NCBI GenBank assembly: GCA_002403995.1
Contig: DHIV01000070.1
Coordinates: forward strand, 4,493-14,136
From: Gallionella sp. UBA4737
GTDB taxonomy: Bacteria; Pseudomonadota; Gammaproteobacteria; Burkholderiales; Gallionellaceae
Direction: 5' to 3'
Length of the DNA: 9,644 nucleotides
In this document: positions 1 through 8,855 of the stretch, piece by piece
Position numbering within the stretch: position 1 is the stretch's first letter
Layout: each line of letters begins with the position of its first letter
Position numbers and translations under genes: made by a program
Notes under the pieces: model-generated
Told to the model about the DNA's origin: nothing
Seen by the model: only the letters and a program-made list of their open reading frames with translations
Databases searched by the model: none

Positions 1-1556
<1,556 letters not shown>

Positions 1557-1584
1557 GGTTCAGTTTCTGGGGAAAAATACAAGG

Positions 1585-2214
1585 TTAGTTTGATTGTTGG
1601 TCGGGGGTAATGGCGCGTTGTTTGCCGTTTTCCGACGCCGCCGCCACACCCATCGAAACGATGGAGCGCAACGCCACGTCCACACTCATGCCCAGCGCTA
1701 TGGTGTCGGCTTTGCGCACGAAGAAATAAAATCCGTTCACCGGACTCGGTGTTGTAGGTATGAATACCGCGACGTATTCCTCGTCGAACCGGTCGATCAC
1801 CTCGCCCGGCACGCTGGTCTGAAACGCCAGCGACCAGGCTTCCGGGTGGGGATAGCGCACCAGCAGCACCTTGCGAAAGGAATTGCCGCTGCCGGACAGC
1901 AGGGTATCGCTGACCTGCTTCACGCCCTTGTAGATGCTGTTCACGAAAGGGATGTGCAACAACAGGCCTTCCCAATAGCGCAGCAACTGCTGCCCGAGCA
2001 TATTGCGCACCAGCACGCCGGTCAGGCCAACGATCAGCAGCGTCAGGATGATGCCCCAACCGGGAATATGTATGCCCAACAACCTGTCCGGATGCCAGGC
2101 TGCCGGCAACAGCAGCAAAGTCTTGTCCATGGTGCCTATGGTCAGATTCAGCACCCACAAGGTGATGCCGAATGGGACCCAGACCAGCAAACCGGTGACG
2201 AAATATTTTTTCAT
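1585..2214 (-). CDS. DUF502 family inner-membrane protein
   Basis: 209-residue member of the DUF502 family, membrane proteins of unknown biochemical role that are often found beside aspS in beta-proteobacteria. Two hydrophobic segments are visible at about residues 4-26 and 52-72, separated by a short loop, followed by a soluble beta-rich C-terminal part. Family-like motifs include PFVNSIYKGVKQ (89-100), PTTPSPVNG (153-161) and a C-terminal MSVDVALRSIVSMG (176-189). The length is typical of the family. The ATG at 2214 lies only 3 nt after the fmdB-like stop codon, so the two genes are almost certainly co-transcribed and translationally coupled. No function is claimed beyond the family name. 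Confidence 0.9.
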   Translation of the reverse strand: MKKYFVTGLLVWVPFGITLWVLNLTIGTMDKTLLLLPAAWHPDRLLGIHIPGWGIILTLLIVGLTGVLVRNMLGQQLLRYWEGLLLHIPFVNSIYKGVKQVSDTLLSGSGNSFRKVLLVRYPHPEAWSLAFQTSVPGEVIDRFDEEYVAVFIPTTPSPVNGFYFFVRKADTIALGMSVDVALRSIVSMGVAAASENGKQRAITPDQQSN

Positions 2215-2217
2215 GCG

Positions 2218-2532
2218 TTAAGCAGTGCCACTCGTCACCGGAGAGGGAGCGTTGCCGGCAGACACCGCAACCGCGTCAGCCTTGGTCGCTGGCTTCCCTT
2301 CTTGCCTGGTTTCCTTGGCATCCGGCTTCCCCGAATCGGGCTTCTTGGGACCACCCTTGAAATCGGTGACGTAATAGCCGCTGCCCTTCAGCTGAAAACC
2401 GGCAGCGGTCAATTGCTTGGAAAAAGTCTCCTTGCCGCATTGCGGGCAAGTGCTGAGCGGAGCATCGCTCATTTTCTGCATCACGTCTTTATGCAAGCCG
2501 CAACTCGAACAACCATAAGCGTAAATAGGCAT
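2218..2532 (-). CDS. FmdB-family zinc-ribbon protein
   Basis: 104-residue small protein. The N-terminal half is an FmdB/CxxC_CxxC_SSSS-type zinc ribbon: MPIYAYGC at the start, Cys pairs at 8/11 and 29/32 that would bind one zinc ion, then GFQLKGSGYYVTDFK (45-59), a typical stretch of this family. The C-terminal 40 residues are low-complexity and rich in K, P, A and D, probably disordered. The family is named for a putative regulator of formamidase expression, but most members, including this one, have no proven role. Start choice: ATG at 2532 with an AGGAAG ribosome-binding site at 2538-2543. It is the first gene of the operon with the DUF502 gene and aspS, and has its own promoter immediately upstream. 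Confidence 0.92.
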   Translation of the reverse strand: MPIYAYGCSSCGLHKDVMQKMSDAPLSTCPQCGKETFSKQLTAAGFQLKGSGYYVTDFKGGPKKPDSGKPDAKETRQEGKPATKADAVAVSAGNAPSPVTSGTA

Positions 2533-2565
2533 TACATCTTCCTACGGGTAATTTCAAAGGTGCGC

Positions 2566-2594
2566 ATTATACCCGAGCAAAGCGCGGCAGCGCA
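2566..2594 (-). promoter_or_regulatory. Promoter of the fmdB-DUF502-aspS operon
   Basis: A perfect -10 hexamer TATAAT is read on the minus strand at 2571-2566, followed by the GC-rich discriminator GCGC. At 17-bp spacing the -35 position (2594-2589) reads TGCGCT, a poor match to TTGACA. The expected start point would leave a leader of about 25-30 nt before the fmdB ATG. The 12-mer GGTATAATGCGC is identical to the one before the helicase gene at 5948-5959. Confidence 0.6.
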
Positions 2595-2760
2595 GCCTAA
2601 GGCGATAGTCACGTGGCGACCTTTAAAAATTCAGGGTTCGCCGCCCCGCAAGGGGGCGCCGATCCGCTGCGGGCAAAAGCAGCCCGCGCGGAATCGCCAG
2701 CAAGGCGTGGAAAACCAAGTATCAGTGCAGGGCACCCCTCAGGTTGGCCGGAACTGAAAA

Positions 2761-2795
2761 ATTTGCGGGCATCTGCCGCACAGATACCCGCAAAT
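2761..2795 (-). terminator. Long hairpin, likely minus-strand or bidirectional terminator
   Basis: ATTTGCGGG (2761-2769) pairs perfectly with CCCGCAAAT (2787-2795). After one C/A mismatch the stem continues as ATCTG (2771-2775) with CAGAT (2781-2785), closing on a 5-nt loop. Read on the minus strand, the stem runs straight into a T tract (complement of 2757-2761), the canonical Rho-independent form. On the plus strand a T5 run follows 5 nt later (2801-2805). No minus-strand gene lies just upstream, so its likely role is to stop antisense transcription from reaching the fmdB operon. Confidence 0.45.
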
Positions 2796-2816
2796 CAGGA
2801 TTTTTGCAGGTGCCCA

Positions 2817-2848
2817 GATACAGATGCTTGAATCGCAGCCTGTATCAT
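2817..2848 (+). promoter_or_regulatory. Candidate promoter with overlapping inverted repeat, FGE cassette
   Basis: TATCAT at 2843-2848 matches TATAAT in five of six positions and would start transcription about 35-40 nt before the first cassette gene. No good -35 box is seen at normal spacing. A perfect 7-bp inverted repeat, GATACAG (2817-2823) and CTGTATC (2840-2846), with a 16-nt spacer overlaps this -10 and could be an operator. Both readings are weak without data. Confidence 0.3.
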
Positions 2849-2891
2849 GTAAAAATGCCGCCACGTCCTAACCCCTTAATGGTCCCATCTG

Positions 2892-3941
2892 ATGCAGTCA
2901 TCACACTTCAGCCACCTGATTTTGTTTTTGTCTTTTCTTGGATTCAGCGCGGGTTCGGCGGCCATGGATGCTGCCGGCACAGGCGGTTACCAGCATGCCA
3001 TCCAGGCAACGCAATCATGCGAATCATGCCATGAGAAAAGCCGGGTGGATGCCTTTAATGCGAGCAAAGCCAATGACTGCAAGGAATGCCATTCGTCCGA
3101 CGACAGCGATCCTGTCGTGAAAGTCGACGAAAAGAAATTCGTCGATCCTTATGCCGACAAGTTGAAGATCGCGCCACCCCCTGAAGCTACTGCGGGCATG
3201 AGCGTGCCCTGGTATTACAACGAAACCCGTATCGGCAAGGAACCGAATCCGATGGTACTCATCCCGGCAGGGAAATTCCTTCGCGGCTCCAATAACCGCA
3301 TGCCCGACGAGGGCCCGCAGTACACTGCCGAGACCAAGGCGTTCTGGATAGACAAGTACGAGGTCACCAATCTGCAATACAAGCAATTCATCGACGCCAC
3401 CAAGCGCAAGTCGCCCGCTCTTTTCCGCAATCGCACCTATCCGGAAGGCAAGGTGGATCATCCTGTCGTCTATGTCTCATGGTTCGACGCCCATGACTAT
3501 TGCCAATGGGCCGGCAAGCGCCTGCCGACCGACATCGAATGGGAAAAGGCGGCGCGCGGTAGTAGTGATGACAGAGATTATCCGTGGGGCGATACCTTTG
3601 ATGTGAACAACCTCAATTCGCCGGTACGCTGGAAATCCCTGCACATGGAAGGTGACACCACCCCGGCAGGTTCTTTTGAAGGCGGCAAGAGCCCCTATGG
3701 CTTGTATGACATGTCCGGAAACGTGTGGGAATGGACCGACTCCTGGTACACGCAATATCCGGGAAACAAGTGGCCGAGCGAAAATTATGGCGAGATGTAT
3801 AAAGTGTTAAAGGGCGGCTCGTGGTGGGATTGTTCGTATTACCAGTGCGGCGTTTCGGCACCGGTGTTCAACCGCAGCTATTTCAAGCAAAGTGTAAAAA
3901 ACTCAAGTTTCGGTTTCCGGTGCGCTAAAGATGATAAATAA
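2892..3941 (+). CDS. Exported dihaem cytochrome c-like / FGE-sulfatase (SUMF1) fusion protein
   Basis: 349 residues. An N-terminal signal peptide (hydrophobic 8-24, AxA-like site near 22-24) is followed by a short module with two CXXCH haem-c motifs, CESCH (43-47) and CKECH (63-67); His35 could be an axial ligand. A linker (about 70-117) leads to a complete FGE-sulfatase/SUMF1 domain (about 118-346) with VLIPAGKFLRGS, YEVTNLQY (156-163), YCQWAGKRLPTDIEWEKAARG (starting at Tyr203), YDMSGNVWEW and GFRC near the end. Cys204 and Cys344 match the structural disulfide pair of FGE. Cys314 and Cys319 (CX4C after GGSWWD) resemble the copper-binding catalytic pair, but sit one residue further from GGS than in human FGE. 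The family includes formylglycine-generating enzymes, EgtB, PvdO and NirV, so substrate cannot be assigned. The start has no clear Shine-Dalgarno. First gene of the cassette; it overlaps the next by 11 nt. Confidence 0.9.
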   Translation: MQSSHFSHLILFLSFLGFSAGSAAMDAAGTGGYQHAIQATQSCESCHEKSRVDAFNASKANDCKECHSSDDSDPVVKVDEKKFVDPYADKLKIAPPPEATAGMSVPWYYNETRIGKEPNPMVLIPAGKFLRGSNNRMPDEGPQYTAETKAFWIDKYEVTNLQYKQFIDATKRKSPALFRNRTYPEGKVDHPVVYVSWFDAHDYCQWAGKRLPTDIEWEKAARGSSDDRDYPWGDTFDVNNLNSPVRWKSLHMEGDTTPAGSFEGGKSPYGLYDMSGNVWEWTDSWYTQYPGNKWPSENYGEMYKVLKGGSWWDCSYYQCGVSAPVFNRSYFKQSVKNSSFGFRCAKDDK

Positions 3942-4920
3942 ATATTTGTTGGGCGGTATTTTTTGTGTTGCATTGGCAGGTTGTGCGACCCACTCTCCGC
4001 AAGAACAGGCAACTGACAAGCCGGTTAAAAAGGTGGACTACGGCATGGTGCTGGTCCCGGCCGGCGAGTTCACGATGGGCAGCAACAAGGAAGCGAATGA
4101 GGCGATGTGGCGCGAAGCCAATGCGCTCAATCCCTACGGGTTCAAGGATAAGCTGTACGTCGATGAACACCCTGCGCACAAGGTAAACCTCCCCGCTTAC
4201 TATATCGACAAATACGAAGTCACCAATGAGCAGTTTCGCGATTTCGTCATAGCGACCCAGCACAGTGTTCCCTACAATTGGCCAAATAATGGGTATAACT
4301 TAAGCAAGGAATTGCTGGCTTCTTTGCCGCTGGATCACCTGCGCGAGGTCGCCACCAACCAGTTCCGGCTGGACATGGATGTACCCAGCATGAACCAGCA
4401 GGACCTGCTTGCCGAGCTGGATAAGATCCAGGTCTCGCGCAATCCGCTTCCGGTTACGACAGTGACCTGGCCCGATGCTGACGCTTATTGCCATTGGGCC
4501 GGGAAACGTTTGCCGTCCGAAGCGGAATGGGAAAAGGCCGCGCGCGGTCCCCAGGGATACGAATATCCATGGAGCAACAACTGGGATCCGAAAATGATCA
4601 ACACCATGTCTGAAAATCCCGATGCTCCCTATTCACCGGTGGGATCCTATCCCGGCGACAAATCGGGTTATGGCGCTTATGACATGGCGGCCAACGTAAC
4701 GGAATGGGTCGCGGATTGGTATGATGCTTATCCCGGCGCGCCGGCCTCGGACGAAAATAAATTCTATGGCAAGAAACAGCGCGTGGTACGCGGCGGAATG
4801 ACGAGTTCCGGTCATTACGATTCTCTCAGCATGGTGTTCCGTGCCGCCAAACGCACCCATTTGCGGCCCTATTCAGCGTTGATCGACGTGGGATTCCGTT
4901 GTGCCAAAGATGCGCATTAA
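3931..4920 (+). CDS. FGE-sulfatase (SUMF1) domain lipoprotein
   Basis: 329 residues. The N-terminus is a lipoprotein signal, MINKYLL... with lipobox LAGC and lipidation Cys18, so the protein is probably membrane-anchored facing the periplasm. The FGE domain spans about 37-326: GMVLVPAGEFTMGS (38-51), DKYEVTNEQF (93-102), YCHWAGKRLPSEAEWEKAARG starting at Tyr186, YDMAANVTEWVADWY (250-264) and GFRCAKD at the end. Compared with the first cassette gene it has an insertion of about 50 residues (roughly 120-172). Cys187 and Cys324 keep the structural disulfide. The segment after RGG (RGGMTSSGHYDSLSMVFR) has no cysteine, so the copper-type catalytic pair of true FGE is absent; the protein is either a non-catalytic member or uses other chemistry, as in PvdO/EgtB-like relatives. 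The ATG sits in the last codons of the preceding gene (11-nt overlap), implying translational coupling. Confidence 0.92.
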   Translation: MINKYLLGGIFCVALAGCATHSPQEQATDKPVKKVDYGMVLVPAGEFTMGSNKEANEAMWREANALNPYGFKDKLYVDEHPAHKVNLPAYYIDKYEVTNEQFRDFVIATQHSVPYNWPNNGYNLSKELLASLPLDHLREVATNQFRLDMDVPSMNQQDLLAELDKIQVSRNPLPVTTVTWPDADAYCHWAGKRLPSEAEWEKAARGPQGYEYPWSNNWDPKMINTMSENPDAPYSPVGSYPGDKSGYGAYDMAANVTEWVADWYDAYPGAPASDENKFYGKKQRVVRGGMTSSGHYDSLSMVFRAAKRTHLRPYSALIDVGFRCAKDAH

Positions 4921-5887
4921 GCATTTGCTGGCTGGTATTTTTTGTTTTGCGTTCACTGGCGGTATCGCCTGTTCCGCGGAAAACCATGCTGCCGGCAAAC
5001 GCAGTGCGGACGGCATGGTGCTGATCCCGGCGGGCGAGTTCACCATGGGCAGCGACAAAGTTGAAGACGACACAAAGTGGCGTGGGGCGAATGCGCTCAA
5101 TCCCTACGGTTTCAATGACAAGTTGTACGTCGATGAACATCCCGCACACAAGGTCACGCTTCCTGCTTTCCTGATGGACAAATATGAAGTCAGCAACGCC
5201 CAATACCGCAAATTTACCATGGCGGCCCGGCATGCTGCGTCTGTCATGTGGCAGCGCAATGGTTATACCCTGACGGACCAATTCCTGGCTTCATTGCCAT
5301 TGGCATATTTACAGCAGGTGGCAACCGATCGATTCAAGCTGGACATGGATGTGACCGCCATGAACCGGAAGGCTCTGCTTGCCGAACTGATAAAAACCCA
5401 GGCTGCGCGCGGCAAACTCCCCGTCACGACCGTGACCTGGGCCGACGCCGACGCATATTGCCGCTGGGCGGGCAAACACCTGCCGACCGAAGCGGAATGG
5501 GAAAAAGCTGCGCGCGGCCCGGAGGGTTTCGAATATCCATGGGGAAATGACTGGGACCCGAAAAAAATCAATACCATGTCCGAGAATCCCGAGGCGCCCT
5601 ATTCGGCAGGCGGCTCTTATCCCGGCGACAAGTCAGTCTATGGTGTTTATGACATGGCAGCCAATGTTTCCGAATGGGTGGCCGATTGGTACGATGCCTA
5701 TCCGGGCGCGCCGCCATCGGACAACAAGTACTACGGCAAAACCCAACGCGTGACCCGTGGCGGAATAACCAGTTCCGGCCATTATGATGCGCTCAGCCTG
5801 ATGTTCCGCACCGCCAAGCGTGCCCATCTGCCCCCGGACAGTGCGTTGATAGACCTGGGGTTCAGATGCGCCAAGGATGTCAAATAA
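4910..5887 (+). CDS. Exported FGE-sulfatase (SUMF1) domain protein, paralogue of the preceding gene
   Basis: 325 residues from the ATG at 4910. A GTG at 4901 would add three residues, but I prefer 4910 because it reproduces exactly the 11-nt overlap seen at the previous junction and gives a normal signal-peptide start, MRIKHLLAGIFCF. Numbered from 4910, Cys21 in GGIAC is a possible but poor lipobox; ordinary signal peptidase cleavage nearby is an alternative. The rest aligns residue for residue with the preceding protein at about 71% identity by hand (209 of 294 positions), with a one-residue gap, including the approximately 50-residue insertion, YCRWAGKHLPTEAEWEKAARG, DMAANVSEWVADWY and the terminal FRCAKD. 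Like its paralogue it lacks the catalytic Cys pair of FGE (RGGITSSGHYDALSLMFR) but keeps the structural pair. It clearly arose by tandem duplication. The substrate is unknown. Confidence 0.9.
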   Translation: MRIKHLLAGIFCFAFTGGIACSAENHAAGKRSADGMVLIPAGEFTMGSDKVEDDTKWRGANALNPYGFNDKLYVDEHPAHKVTLPAFLMDKYEVSNAQYRKFTMAARHAASVMWQRNGYTLTDQFLASLPLAYLQQVATDRFKLDMDVTAMNRKALLAELIKTQAARGKLPVTTVTWADADAYCRWAGKHLPTEAEWEKAARGPEGFEYPWGNDWDPKKINTMSENPEAPYSAGGSYPGDKSVYGVYDMAANVSEWVADWYDAYPGAPPSDNKYYGKTQRVTRGGITSSGHYDALSLMFRTAKRAHLPPDSALIDLGFRCAKDVK

Positions 5888-5912
5888 CAGCAACCGTCTG
5901 GCTTTCGAACTG

Positions 5913-5946
5913 CCTGACACGCTGATAAGCCTGACACGCTGATAAC
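5913..5946 (+). repeat. 17-bp tandem duplication upstream of the helicase promoter
   Basis: Two adjacent copies of CCTGACACGCTGATAA followed by G or C (5913-5929 and 5930-5946), 16 of 17 bases identical. The second copy ends 3 bp before the TATAAT of the helicase promoter. Each copy holds CTGACA, a good -35 match, but the nearer one is only 13 bp from the -10, shorter than normal. Confidence 0.85.
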
Positions 5947-5949
5947 AGG

Positions 5950-6097
5950 TATAATGCGCCCGCCCTGCGCCAAACCAATCAGCGCAGCGGTCTCTTGACT
6001 CACTCCCGATCTCGGATCACTTATTCTTCGGATCACTTTTTCGTCTGCCTCGATTGGTGCAGCTCATTGAGCGGCAGGCCGTCGCAGGAGCAATGCT
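5950..6097 (+). promoter_or_regulatory. Helicase promoter -10 and long 5' leader
   Basis: A perfect TATAAT (5950-5955) is followed by a GC-rich discriminator, GCGCC, with no good -35 at 17 bp. The expected start point near 5962 gives an untranslated leader of about 135 nt. The leader holds a small inverted repeat, CTGCGC (5965-5970) with GCGCAG (5982-5987), and a direct repeat TCGGATCACTT (6012-6022 and 6028-6038, period 16). AGGAG at 6086-6090 is the ribosome-binding site. Long leaders are common on cold-induced helicase mRNAs, but regulation here is inference. Confidence 0.55.
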
Positions 6098-7612
<1,515 letters not shown>

Positions 7613-7692
7613 CGCAAGCCCAGTGCCGGAAAACTTTAGTCTGGTGATATTGACGCACTGGAAACCAGCTCGGTAGCAGTGAAGCAAGACAG

Positions 7693-8038
7693 TTATTTTC
7701 CGGCTCTACGCTTGCGTGAATATACCGTCGACTTGCCGCCTACCGTCAAGGTAGGCTTGCCGCCGGCAAGCTGATAAGGAATCGCGTCAGAGCTGCGTTT
7801 TTCCGCTGAGCTGTATCATGCCGCCGTTGGAGACCGCATAGTAATATCTTTTACCCTTGTAGTTGATGGTTCCGTTGTCCCTGAACGTGACGGTTCCTTC
7901 CGCGCTGTACCAAGTACCTCTCAGCGATTTCTCCGTTTTGGTTACCGTCCCGTGAAACCGTTCTGCAGCGAAACTGCTATCGGCCAGACCCATGAGCAAA
8001 AGCGCGACAAGCAACAAGAGCAAGCGTGAAAAAGACAT
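7693..8038 (-). pseudogene. Small secreted beta-rich protein, frameshifted
   Basis: As read, the frame from ATG 8038 stops at 7787 after 83 residues. It starts with a clear signal peptide (MSFSR then a Leu-rich stretch to about residue 19, cleavage near SFA|AERF), followed by a beta-rich part with GTWYSAEGTVTFRDNGTINY. Homology-like sequence continues in another frame past the stop: removing one A from the A5 run (plus-strand T5, 7798-7802) gives GKRSSDAIPYQLAGGKPTL and continues to VYSRKRRAGK, ending at a TAA at 7693-7695, 114 residues in all. The pattern resembles small lipocalin-like periplasmic proteins, but I do not recognise the family. A GAGG ribosome-binding site (8044-8047) decides for ATG 8038 over a GTG at 8068. 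It may be a true pseudogene, a sequencing error in a homopolymer, or rescued by slippage. Confidence 0.7.
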
Positions 8039-8068
8039 AATGACCTCACAAATTTTGTAATCCTTCAC

Positions 8069-8097
8069 ACGTTAAAAGCCCCCGCATTGTTTGTCAA
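8069..8097 (-). promoter_or_regulatory. Candidate promoter of the small secreted protein gene
   Basis: On the minus strand a perfect TTGACA (8097-8092) lies 17 bp before TAACGT (8074-8069), a weak -10 matching three of six positions. Transcription from it would start downstream of the alternative GTG at 8068, which supports ATG 8038 as the start codon. Confidence 0.4.
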
Positions 8098-8106
8098 CGC
8101 GATCGG

Positions 8107-8673
8107 CTACAACGATTCGATCCGCCACTGCCCCGGCTCCAATCCGCTCAACGTCCACGCGCCGATGCGATAACGGATCAGACGCAGCGTAGGCAAACCG
8201 ACCGCGGCGGTCATGCGCCGCACCTGGCGGTTCTTGCCTTCGCGGATGGTCAGCTCCAGCCAACTGGTGGGGATATTTTTGCGTGACCTGATCGGCGGGT
8301 TACGTGTCCACAGGTCGGCAGGCTGGTCTATCACATGCACCTCGGCAGGTTGCGTGGTGAAACTCGTCCTGAGTCCAGCCGAAAGGTCCGGCAGTTTCAC
8401 ACCGCATCGTAATTTTTCCAGCGCGGCTTCATCCGCCACGCCTTCCACTTGTACCCAATACGTCTTGGGCAGCTTATGCTTGGGATCGGTGATGCGATGC
8501 TGCAACTGGCCATCGTCGGTCAGCACCAACAGGCCTTCGCTGTCTGTGTCCAGCCGCCCGGCGGGATAAATGTCCGGAAGCGCGATATAATCCGCCAGCG
8601 TCGGATGCACGCCATCGCGGCTGAACTGGCAGATCACACCAAACGGTTTGTTGAAAAGCAAAATGCTTCCCAT
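8107..8673 (-). CDS. rluE: 23S rRNA pseudouridine synthase, RluE type
   Basis: 188 residues. Converts one uridine of 23S rRNA (position 2457 in E. coli numbering) to pseudouridine. It belongs to the RsuA/RluB/RluE/RluF family and, like RluE, lacks the N-terminal S4 domain: it starts directly with ILLFNKPFGVICQF (4-17). The catalytic motif is GRLDTDSEGLLVLTDDG (39-55) with Asp42 as the nucleophile. Other family landmarks are RNPPIRSRKNIPTSWLEL and EGKNRQVRRMTAAVGLPTLR (starting at Glu149), followed by LIRYRIGAW. The length matches RluE. ATG 8673 is preceded by AGGA at 8680-8683 with 6-nt spacing. A single-gene unit on the minus strand, divergent from the isocitrate dehydrogenase gene. Confidence 0.92.
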   Translation of the reverse strand: MGSILLFNKPFGVICQFSRDGVHPTLADYIALPDIYPAGRLDTDSEGLLVLTDDGQLQHRITDPKHKLPKTYWVQVEGVADEAALEKLRCGVKLPDLSAGLRTSFTTQPAEVHVIDQPADLWTRNPPIRSRKNIPTSWLELTIREGKNRQVRRMTAAVGLPTLRLIRYRIGAWTLSGLEPGQWRIESL

Positions 8674-8855
8674 CGGAATTCCTGTTTATTTTTGAAACGA
8701 TATTTTACTGCTTCCACTGCCTCTGAGAGCTAAACCATGCGCGCATATCCGGTTGTCTCACAGAGCCACTACCGAATAGCGGCTTCCTTCCGGCAAATTA
8801 AGGGAATCTCAGAAATCAAATGGTTTATTGATGAGAGCTAACTAAAGAGAAAAAC
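8674..8855. promoter_or_regulatory. Divergent regulatory region rluE / isocitrate dehydrogenase
   Basis: 182 bases. For rluE a -10-like TAAAAT is read on the minus strand at 8707-8702, with no good -35. For the dehydrogenase gene no convincing promoter is seen; its ribosome-binding site is a weak AAAGAGA at 8844-8850. A 10-bp direct repeat TGAGAGCTAA occurs at 8724-8733 and 8832-8841, the second copy just before the start codon. Confidence 0.35.

Larger units (their letters stand above)
2533..2891. other. Divergent intergenic region, fmdB-like operon / FGE cassette
   Basis: 359 bases between two divergent operons with no convincing gene in any frame. It holds the fmdB promoter at its left end, short GC-rich hairpins (CGCCCC/GGGGCG at 2642-2658; GCGGGC/GCCCGC at 2669-2687), a long hairpin at 2761-2795 and a short inverted repeat next to a possible promoter of the cassette. 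The stretch 2600-2755 otherwise shows nothing I recognise. I found no likeness to 6S or SRP RNA by eye. Confidence 0.6.

Noticed and set aside
2642..2707. Series of short GC-rich hairpins suggesting a CRISPR, REP element or structured RNA
   Set aside because: The units do not share sequence, have stems of only 4-6 bp and no regular spacing; GC-rich DNA gives such stems by chance.
1594..2757. A 387-codon plus-strand open frame across the DUF502 and fmdB-like genes
   Set aside because: It covers two well-supported minus-strand genes and their promoter, and its product has the H/Q/R-rich composition of an antisense frame.
7620..7704. Inverted repeats CCAGTG/CACTGG (7620-7661) and GCCGGAAAA/TTTTCCGGC (7625-7704) between the convergent genes
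   Set aside because: Loops of 30 and 62 nt and no adjoining T tract make a terminator unlikely; the right arm of the second lies in the restored coding sequence.
7736..7772. Two compact hairpins, GCCTACC/GGTAGGC and CTTGCCG/CGGCAAG, resembling a terminator
   Set aside because: They lie inside the restored reading frame of the small secreted protein gene and have no T tract; codon content (AAG CCT ACC, GGC GGC AAG) explains them.
8815..8832. Small hairpin ATCAA/TTGAT before the isocitrate dehydrogenase gene
   Set aside because: Only five A/T-rich pairs with an 8-nt loop; not stable enough to call a riboswitch or attenuator.
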